Of a stretch of DNA of 47,253 nt, positions 41,944 through 47,253 are shown piece by piece (the first letter of the stretch is position 1; each line of letters starts with the position of its first letter). The notes under the pieces are model-generated. The model was not told where the DNA came from. It searched no databases and worked only from the letters and a program-made list of their open reading frames with translations. Source of the stretch: DRYS01 sp964491605. Its GTDB lineage: Archaea > Thermoproteota > CALKCG01 > B24 > DRYS01. The stretch covers positions 1 to 47,253 of the forward strand of contig CAZBGY010000012.1 of NCBI GenBank assembly GCA_964491605.1. Reading direction: 5' to 3'. A program made the position numbers and the translations under genes.

Positions 41944-43308
41944 CTATCTCCTAGAACTCAGATCTGACAGTCTTTCGAACCATTCCAGATCTTCATCCTC
42001 TACCTGCTTGTACTCGGCTATCATCTTCTCCACAGCTTCCACCTCTTCTTCGAATATACGTTTAAGCTCCTCTTCGAATTTAGCTGGATACCTGTACGGC
42101 TCTTCTATCGTTATGTACAGTATCCCGGAGGCTATCCTACCCGCTATCGATACTATGTACATGATAGTCATGGACTCATGGAATCCGTAGCCTACGGCTA
42201 TAAGCGAATCCAGTAGGAATCCCCCTACGGTGGATCCTATGAACGATGATGATCCGGCTACAGCGTTGTATAGGCTTGTATAGGAGCCCCTCATACCCCT
42301 AGGAGATATATCTAGTAGGTATGCGGATAGAGCTACATCCGAGGCGGCGGTCAGTATACCTACTACGAAGTTTACTAGTATAAGCTCGTTTATGGATCTA
42401 GCTATAGCGTATATGAGGGGTACGAGGAATAATCCAACCCTACCTATGACTATCAGGGGTTTACGTCCGGCTCTATCGGCAAGCCTACCTGTGAATCTAC
42501 GTACGATTATAGCCGTGGAAGCACTGATAACGCTTAGAAGTGATACTTGAAACATATCGGCTTTAACAACCTTAACTATGGTTAGGGTGAATAGAGGCCA
42601 GCCTAAACCCATCGAGAAGCCCTGGAATACGGATAGCATGCATAGCTTACTGAAGTATCTATTAGTCTTCAACGCTTTACCCCACTCCCTAATCGAGAAT
42701 GATGGCTGACCATCGATACGCTCCTCCCTAACCTTGAAGACGGCTAGAGCCGCGGCTAGGTTGAATATGAAGCATAGGATTAGAGGTATACGGTACATCT
42801 CTTCGATCGATCCGCCCATCCTATAGATCATATATCCCGATAGAACTGTCGCAGGCATATGACCCATGGAAGCCATAGCGTTAAGCTTAGCCATAATCTT
42901 ACCGCGATCAGATCCTGTGGAGTACTCTCCTAGAAGATAGTTCGAAGCCGGTGCAGCCATAGCTAGGAGTATATAAGCTGATAGTATTACGAGTATGAAA
43001 TCCCCAACCTCATTCGTAATTGTTAGTAGTAGGAGTATCGATCCGTAGAGTAGGCTTCCGAAAGCTATGAACGGTATGCAGCGCTTAACCCTATCCACTA
43101 CGAAACCCCATGGTATCTGAGCTATGCTAGGGGAGACGGAGTTTATAGCTTGAACTAAGCCTAGCTCTGTAGGTGAAGCTCCAAGCTGGGCTGCGTAGAT
43201 AGATATGAAGGGGCTTATAAACCCGGATCCGAAGGATGATAGGATAATCCTCCTCTCCAAAGCTTTCAATATACGTATCCTAGACTCCTCTAGGTGATCC
43301 TTAGACAT
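41944..43308 (-). CDS. MFS transporter
   Basis: 454-residue permease with about twelve membrane spans. The second-half motif A is clear as GRLADRAGRKPLIVIGRVGL, and PWGFVVDRVKRCIPFIAFGS is its first-half counterpart. GLVQAINSVSPSIAQIPWGF is typical of the superfamily. The C-terminal cytoplasmic tail of about 55 residues is highly acidic (EELKRIFEEEVEAVEKMIAE), longer than usual. The transported compound is unknown. A small membrane protein is divergent from it. Confidence 0.88.
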   Translation of the reverse strand: MSKDHLEESRIRILKALERRIILSSFGSGFISPFISIYAAQLGASPTELGLVQAINSVSPSIAQIPWGFVVDRVKRCIPFIAFGSLLYGSILLLLTITNEVGDFILVILSAYILLAMAAPASNYLLGEYSTGSDRGKIMAKLNAMASMGHMPATVLSGYMIYRMGGSIEEMYRIPLILCFIFNLAAALAVFKVREERIDGQPSFSIREWGKALKTNRYFSKLCMLSVFQGFSMGLGWPLFTLTIVKVVKADMFQVSLLSVISASTAIIVRRFTGRLADRAGRKPLIVIGRVGLFLVPLIYAIARSINELILVNFVVGILTAASDVALSAYLLDISPRGMRGSYTSLYNAVAGSSSFIGSTVGGFLLDSLIAVGYGFHESMTIMYIVSIAGRIASGILYITIEEPYRYPAKFEEELKRIFEEEVEAVEKMIAEYKQVEDEDLEWFERLSDLSSRR

Positions 43309-43382
43309 ACCTCGATGTAACGTAGTTGATAATAGGGCTAGGATCTATAAACTTGATCTATGGATATACCTATGGATAGAAG

Positions 43383-43395
43383 ATAAATATATATG
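43383..43395 (+). promoter_or_regulatory. TATA-like promoter of the gene at 43422
   Basis: ATAAATATATATG lies 27-39 bases before the TTG start, so the message would be nearly leaderless. Confidence 0.45.
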
Positions 43396-43421
43396 TTTTC
43401 TAGTGGAGCTATAGTTAGAGG

Positions 43422-43961
43422 TTGAAGAGAGAGGTCGAAGGAAGGCTGCTGAGAATACTAGCTAACATAGGAATACTAGCCCTTATGATACTAGCTCTAA
43501 GCTTCCTAAACATAAATATACCATCGATCCTAACGGTTATACCGCTGGAAGGATTCACGGTAATAACAGCTTTAACACTGATGATTACGGTGATACTATT
43601 CTTCATAGCCCTAAGAATAATACTAGACCTCATAAGATTGGTGGATATAGCATCGAATACTCTACTAAAGCATATACCTGGATTCAACCCTGATAAAAGC
43701 CCATCGATAATAAGAGCGTTGAAAGAAGTATTCATAGTATTCCTACTAGCCATAGCTATATCTATAACGACACCGCTAGTATCATCGATACCTGGGGTAG
43801 GAGGATGGCTGAGCATAGCGATGACGATAACAGCATTCGTATTCTCACTAATACTACTATACGATGCAGGAAAAACCATATACGCAGCATTCGAAACATC
43901 GATACAAACACTAATAGATAAAATAACGATGCACAACGAAGAAAATAGAAATAAAATATGA
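43422..43961 (+). CDS. Small integral membrane protein of unknown function
   Basis: 179 residues with four predicted spans: ILANIGILALMILALSFLNI, FTVITALTLMITVILFFIAL, EVFIVFLLAIAISITTPLVS and WLSIAMTITAFVFSLILLYD. A cytoplasmic loop HIPGFNPDKSPSIIRALK and a final amphipathic helix with a basic/polar tail follow. I do not recognise the family. The TTG start is supported by the TATA-like box at 43383. The 3' end is A-rich and sits convergent with the first pilin-like gene across 95 bases. The opposite strand is open along the whole gene, which I take as a shadow of codon bias. Confidence 0.6.
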   Translation: MKREVEGRLLRILANIGILALMILALSFLNINIPSILTVIPLEGFTVITALTLMITVILFFIALRIILDLIRLVDIASNTLLKHIPGFNPDKSPSIIRALKEVFIVFLLAIAISITTPLVSSIPGVGGWLSIAMTITAFVFSLILLYDAGKTIYAAFETSIQTLIDKITMHNEENRNKI

Positions 43962-44056
43962 ACAATATACTTACTATACCATAGATATGTAAACACGTAT
44001 ATTATCTATTAAATTCCAAGATAATACTTTATATAAATCGAATAAAATTATTTTGA

Positions 44057-45175
44057 CTACTTTAAATTTACAAACGTTATCCCTACGAAGGGTATATTCT
44101 GAGAGAACGGAAGACTATCGACGAAGCCATGAATAAGAAGATTACCATAACCTATTAAACTCTTCCCCCTTCCAGGGTCTGGTATTTCTTCACTTCTTGC
44201 TAAGAAGTATACTGTAGCGTTCTTACCATATTCTATGGTTATGGGGTTATTCAAATCGTGTTTAACATTACCATCGCCATCGACGCTTACTATACGGAAT
44301 TTACACGTCTGAAGGGCACCTCCAGAACCAGAGTAGTATATCCATATCTGCGTATCTCCATCTAGTGTAATATCCCGTTTATAGAAATCCATATTTAGAA
44401 CCTTAACGCTAAATACGATACCATCATATCTTTTATCCCTCCCGCCGCCTCTTCCACCATCTTTTAAAGCATTTACAGGTATCGTATAGTTTTCGTAGCC
44501 GTCCGGCCATGGGGTTAAGGTACGGCTTTTATCATCGTAGTAATACCATCTGAATGAGAAGAAGTATAGTCTTGAGGGGCCTAAGATGTTTGGGGGTTCT
44601 CCGAATTCTGGACCACCAGGTACGAGTAGCTGTGCCATCCCTCTCGGATGTAGTATACCTCTATCTGATTCTACGAAGAAGTAGTAGTTTATCGCTTCGA
44701 TTAACTTCATGTTTAGTGTTATATTTATAGTGTCTCCTGGCTGTAGAGTGGGAAGTGTATATAGCCCCTTCAGACTTCTACCCCCTAGATATAGATCTTT
44801 GATTAAATTGTTATCCCCTGTTAGATCGATTATCTTAGCGATAGCGGAAGCCTTTAGAAGCCATATCCTCTTCAATGTTACAGGTATGGAGCCTATATTC
44901 GAAACTTCGATAACTGGATATCCAGTGGAAACTATACGGTAGTATGGGAGACCTCTCGCATCCAATAGCTCTATAGTTCCTTCCTCTATGTATTTTATTC
45001 CTGTTTCTGCTTGTACCGTATTGTATTCTGCTATCCTCTGGTAGTATAGTATGAGTGGTAGGATTATACTGAATACTAGCATAGCTATGATTATACCGCC
45101 TATAACACCAGCCTGACACCTACGATCAAACACACAGATACACCTCACAGCATAGCTCAACCATACGTAGAGCAT
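44057..45175 (-). CDS. Prepilin-like secreted protein, paralogue 1
   Basis: A prepilin-type N-terminus (FDRRCQAGVIGGIIIAMLVF, a long hydrophobic helix, then YYQRIAEYNTVQAETGIKY) resembles class III signal peptide proteins of archaeal type IV pili. The body is beta-rich with NIGSIPVTLKRIWLLKASAI, LQPGDTINITL, FFSFRWYYYDDKSRTLTPWP and the tail FSQNIPFVGITFVNLK. Several N-x-S/T sequons could be glycosylated. It shares a perfect 175-bp 5' block and several internal perfect blocks with the gene at 45391. The start is ATG 45173-45175, or the GTG at 45146-45148 that corresponds to the paralogue's start. A TATA-like box lies about 40 bases upstream. Confidence 0.65.
   Translation of the reverse strand: MLYVWLSYAVRCICVFDRRCQAGVIGGIIIAMLVFSIILPLILYYQRIAEYNTVQAETGIKYIEEGTIELLDARGLPYYRIVSTGYPVIEVSNIGSIPVTLKRIWLLKASAIAKIIDLTGDNNLIKDLYLGGRSLKGLYTLPTLQPGDTINITLNMKLIEAINYYFFVESDRGILHPRGMAQLLVPGGPEFGEPPNILGPSRLYFFSFRWYYYDDKSRTLTPWPDGYENYTIPVNALKDGGRGGGRDKRYDGIVFSVKVLNMDFYKRDITLDGDTQIWIYYSGSGGALQTCKFRIVSVDGDGNVKHDLNNPITIEYGKNATVYFLARSEEIPDPGRGKSLIGYGNLLIHGFVDSLPFSQNIPFVGITFVNLK
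44981..45155. repeat. 175-bp direct repeat, copy A
   Basis: Base-by-base identical to 46288-46462 over 175 bases by eye, ending abruptly on both sides. It covers the start codon, prepilin-like signal and transmembrane helix of paralogue 1, plus the last codons' worth of sequence copied from the gene upstream of paralogue 2. Confidence 0.95.
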
Positions 45176-45210
45176 ACATGAATCCCGCTATATAGCAGAC
45201 CCCTCCCATA

Positions 45211-45223
45211 CGCTATATAAATC
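45211..45223 (-). promoter_or_regulatory. TATA-like promoter of pilin-like paralogue 1
   Basis: The minus strand reads GATTTATATAGCG about 36-48 bases upstream of ATG 45175. It gives paralogue 1 its own promoter, separate from the two-gene unit upstream. Confidence 0.5.
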
Positions 45224-45295
45224 GATAGATAACTCCTATAAAAGTTTAGCTAGCTTAACATCACCAGACATATACATACATGAAAGTATAACTGA

Positions 45296-45335
45296 ATAGT
45301 ATAAAAAGATAAAGATTAATTTAAATATATGTCAT
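45296..45335 (-). terminator. T-rich stretch after pilin-like paralogue 2
   Basis: On the minus strand the region beyond the stop of paralogue 2 contains TTTAAATTAATCTTTATC and CTTTTTATAC, the kind of T-rich sequence that ends archaeal transcripts. It separates paralogue 2 from the promoter of paralogue 1. Confidence 0.4.
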
Positions 45336-45390
45336 TCTAATAATTTAAGAATGTAATCACCCTAAAATGTTATAGAAACAACGTGATGCA

Positions 45391-46455
45391 CTAACTTCCT
45401 TTAGTAAACGTTATCCCTACGAAGGGTATATTCTGAGAGAACAGAAGATCACCTACCTTGCCATGAATAAGGAGATTCGTATAACCTATACCTTCGCTCC
45501 CAGGTACATTATTTCCCTTAGTACCTTTAGGATCGCTTGCTGCGAATACTAGGAAAGCTAATTCATCGTACGATATAACGATAGGGTTATTCGGATCGTA
45601 GGAATAGACTTTACCATCGCTATCAACGCTTACTATGTAGAATTCACTCTTCTTAAGCTCTCCTCCAGAACCAGAGTAGTACATCCACATATGCGTATAC
45701 TCATCTAACGTTATAGTTCTATTCTGAGGATCCTTATTACATACGTAGACTCCAAACGCAACCTTGGATCCAGCAGGTATGGTGAAGCTTTCGTAGCCGT
45801 CCGGCCATGGGGTTAAGGTACGGCTTTTATCATCGTAGTAATACCATCTGAAGGAGAAGAAGTCGAGGAATGTAGGGCCTAATATCTCGGATAGGCTTTT
45901 AGGAAATTCTCCGCTTTCGCTGGGTATGAGCGGTTGCACACTTCTTCTCGGATGGAGTATACCTCTATCTGATTCTAGATAGAAAACGTAGTTTGTAGCA
46001 TCTTTTAAGCTTATGGTTTTCAAGGTTATCCTTAAGGTGTATCCTGGTTGTAGTGTAGGTACTTCTCCTCCTGGTAGATTTTCTCCGTTTAGAGCTAGAT
46101 CGATGAGATCTATTTCGGATTCGGAGATGTCTATTAGCATATCGACTTTAGAATCTTTGATAAGCCATATCCTCTTCAATGTTACAGGTATGGAGCCTAC
46201 GTTCACAGCTTCGATCACGGGATGACCAGGAGAAGGTGTTACTTCATCTAGTGATAGAGCTCTAACGTTCAGTATCTCCCTTGCCTGTTCCTCTATGTAT
46301 TTTATTCCTGTTTCTGCTTGTACCGTATTGTATTCTGCTATCCTCTGGTAGTATAGTATGAGTGGTAGGATTATACTGAATACTAGCATAGCTATGATTA
46401 TACCGCCTATAACACCAGCCTGACACCTACGATCAAACACACAGATACACCTCAC
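45391..46455 (-). CDS. Prepilin-like secreted protein, paralogue 2
   Basis: 354 residues, same plan as paralogue 1: MRCICVFDRRCQAGVIGGII, membrane helix, NVGSIPVTLKRIWLIKDSKV, LQPGYTLRITL, FFSFRWYYYDDKSRTLTPWP and FSQNIPFVGITFTKGS. The blocks between these are diverged and include different loop lengths. The GTG start at 46453-46455 overlaps the stop of the upstream pilin-like gene as GTGA, so the two are translated together. Identical DNA blocks with paralogue 1 point to conversion between the copies. Export by the Sec path with prepilin peptidase processing is inferred from the N-terminus; assembly into a pilus is not shown. Confidence 0.65.
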   Translation of the reverse strand: MRCICVFDRRCQAGVIGGIIIAMLVFSIILPLILYYQRIAEYNTVQAETGIKYIEEQAREILNVRALSLDEVTPSPGHPVIEAVNVGSIPVTLKRIWLIKDSKVDMLIDISESEIDLIDLALNGENLPGGEVPTLQPGYTLRITLKTISLKDATNYVFYLESDRGILHPRRSVQPLIPSESGEFPKSLSEILGPTFLDFFSFRWYYYDDKSRTLTPWPDGYESFTIPAGSKVAFGVYVCNKDPQNRTITLDEYTHMWMYYSGSGGELKKSEFYIVSVDSDGKVYSYDPNNPIVISYDELAFLVFAASDPKGTKGNNVPGSEGIGYTNLLIHGKVGDLLFSQNIPFVGITFTKGS

Positions 46456-46462
46456 AGCATAG
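46288..46462. repeat. 175-bp direct repeat, copy B
   Basis: Partner of 44981-45155, offset 1307 bases in the same orientation. Because it includes the end of the upstream gene, copy B is the more likely source and copy A the recipient. Confidence 0.95.
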
Positions 46463-47108
46463 ACACCCTGGGGAGCTGGTATATATCGACTATGTAGTAT
46501 TCACTTCCTATAGGTTCTATTATGATGAGTATCGGGTAGCCGTTTCCGGTTATAGAAGAGTTAAACTTTATGTGTAGGAGTATATCGCATCCATGAGCCC
46601 CCGGCTTCTGTATAGCTTCCTGATAGTATACGGGCATATGGGTTAAGCCTCGACTTTTCAAGTATCCTGGGTATAGAGGTGTATCTATGGATGTATAAAG
46701 CCTATCTAACGGGATGGATTGAGCTACATCTATCTGGTTATCTATGTATAAGCCGCCGCTATATGTCAGCACGTATACTTGAACCTTATCCGTCAGTATA
46801 TCGTATACTAGGAGGGTTTCCCCGTAGAGTTCTCCTAGAACTAGTGAGAATGTGATCCTAGCCGTGGAGGTATCCAATCTCTTGATAAGTATATAGCGAT
46901 CTGTACCATTACTATACAAATCGCTAACTACGGTGTTGAATCTAAGCTTAGCTATCTCTGCTTGAATTCTCTGCCGGTAGGATGCTATAGCAGCTTGGGA
47001 TGCGAAGTATCCGTATACGGCTAGAGCTATAGCTAAGACTACACCTGTAAGTATCACTATGGATACGGGTTCGGCTTGACCTAGCTTCGATCCAACTTTA
47101 AACATCAT
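46452..47108 (-). CDS. Prepilin/archaellin-like secreted protein
   Basis: 218 residues. The N-terminus MMFKVGSKLGQAEPVSIVIL runs into GVVLAIALAVYGYFAS, a type IV pilin-like signal with KLG before a polar/acidic step and a long hydrophobic helix. A helical stretch (YRQRIQAEIAKLRFNTVVSD) and a beta-rich body with sequons (NGT, NSS) follow. Its stop overlaps the start of paralogue 2 (GTGA), forming a two-gene unit. The TATA-like box is about 25-35 bases upstream of the ATGATG start. Probably a minor pilin or surface fibre component; the assembly ATPase and platform protein are not in the window. Confidence 0.65.
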   Translation of the reverse strand: MMFKVGSKLGQAEPVSIVILTGVVLAIALAVYGYFASQAAIASYRQRIQAEIAKLRFNTVVSDLYSNGTDRYILIKRLDTSTARITFSLVLGELYGETLLVYDILTDKVQVYVLTYSGGLYIDNQIDVAQSIPLDRLYTSIDTPLYPGYLKSRGLTHMPVYYQEAIQKPGAHGCDILLHIKFNSSITGNGYPILIIIEPIGSEYYIVDIYQLPRVSML

Positions 47109-47132
47109 AATAACTCAAACTCTATACTACAT

Positions 47133-47143
47133 CTCTATATTTA
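47133..47143 (-). promoter_or_regulatory. TATA-like promoter of the pilin-like two-gene unit
   Basis: The minus strand reads TAAATATAGAG, 25-35 bases upstream of the start codon, compatible with a nearly leaderless message. Confidence 0.45.
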
Positions 47144-47253
47144 CTTACTTAAAGATTTCTGGATACACTAATATCGATCATAGATACCAGCTAGAGTACC
47201 TGATCATGGATATACCATCCAACCCCATAAGATATACCCCTACCTTTAAGCTA

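Noticed and set aside
43415..43996. Minus-strand open frame covering the small membrane protein gene
   Set aside because: The plus-strand frame has clear membrane spans and a promoter; the antisense translation is rich in Ser/Met/Ile as expected from a complement of hydrophobic codons.
43422..47108. Idea that the pilin-like genes form a complete pilus or archaellum operon
   Set aside because: No assembly ATPase, platform protein or prepilin peptidase gene is present in the window; only the structural-type proteins can be supported.

Overview
The window is archaeal chromosome. Direct markers are a TATA-binding protein, RNA polymerase subunit K, an archaeal signal peptidase, a PriL-PriS-GINS replication cluster, an STT3/AglB oligosaccharyltransferase, a TtuA/NcsA-type tRNA thiolase, HPS/PHI sugar-phosphate enzymes and prepilin-like secreted proteins. 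Many TATA-like promoter boxes, frequent TTG and GTG starts, AGA/AGG arginine codons and the many Fe-S enzymes fit a thermophilic member of the Thermoproteota/TACK side of Archaea. The exact lineage cannot be fixed from the sequence alone. No tRNA, rRNA, CRISPR array or intact insertion sequence was seen.

Layout. 1-4438: pheT, pheS and trpS (minus), with the tail of a convergent gene at the edge. 4521-6294: a double-SIS PHI-like protein and HPS, divergent from a nucleotidyltransferase-kinase fusion (6397-8022). 8013-10889: tbp, signal peptidase, rpoK and a multi-cluster radical SAM protein. 11215-14258: aldo/keto reductase, an ECF S-component plus a DUF4430-like anchored protein that share a palindromic operator-like sequence, and a phosphoesterase. 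14396-16834: valS. 16823-21026: a DHH nuclease divergent from priL-priS-gins15, a replisome block. 21016-25916: STT3, two small genes beside it, a RadB-like recombinase and a Clp1/Grc3-type kinase. 25933-28522: rhomboid protease, a second ECF S-component and a UroD-family protein. 28523-29296: a long gap with decayed ORF pieces. 29297-32039: tRNA thiolase, an HhH-GPD glycosylase with two Fe-S-type Cys motifs, and a radical SAM protein.

32190-37981: two coiled-coil proteins with a PD-(D/E)XK-like end flank two moeA-type genes, the second fused to a periplasmic-binding-like domain. 38450-40265: a two-gene unit ending in a KaiC-like ATPase; its first gene has a run of nine C between a well-placed promoter/ATG and the open frame. 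40591-43961: Gfo/Idh oxidoreductase, MFS transporter and a small membrane protein. 44057-47108: three prepilin-like secreted proteins, two of them paralogues that share a perfect 175-bp block and several shorter perfect blocks separated by diverged sequence.

The strongest leads are the mosaic pilin pair, the poly-C tract before the KaiC-like operon, the CCATATATGG palindrome shared by the ECF/DUF4430 promoters, and the paired coiled-coil repeat proteins around moeA. All family assignments rest on motifs read by eye; no database search was run.
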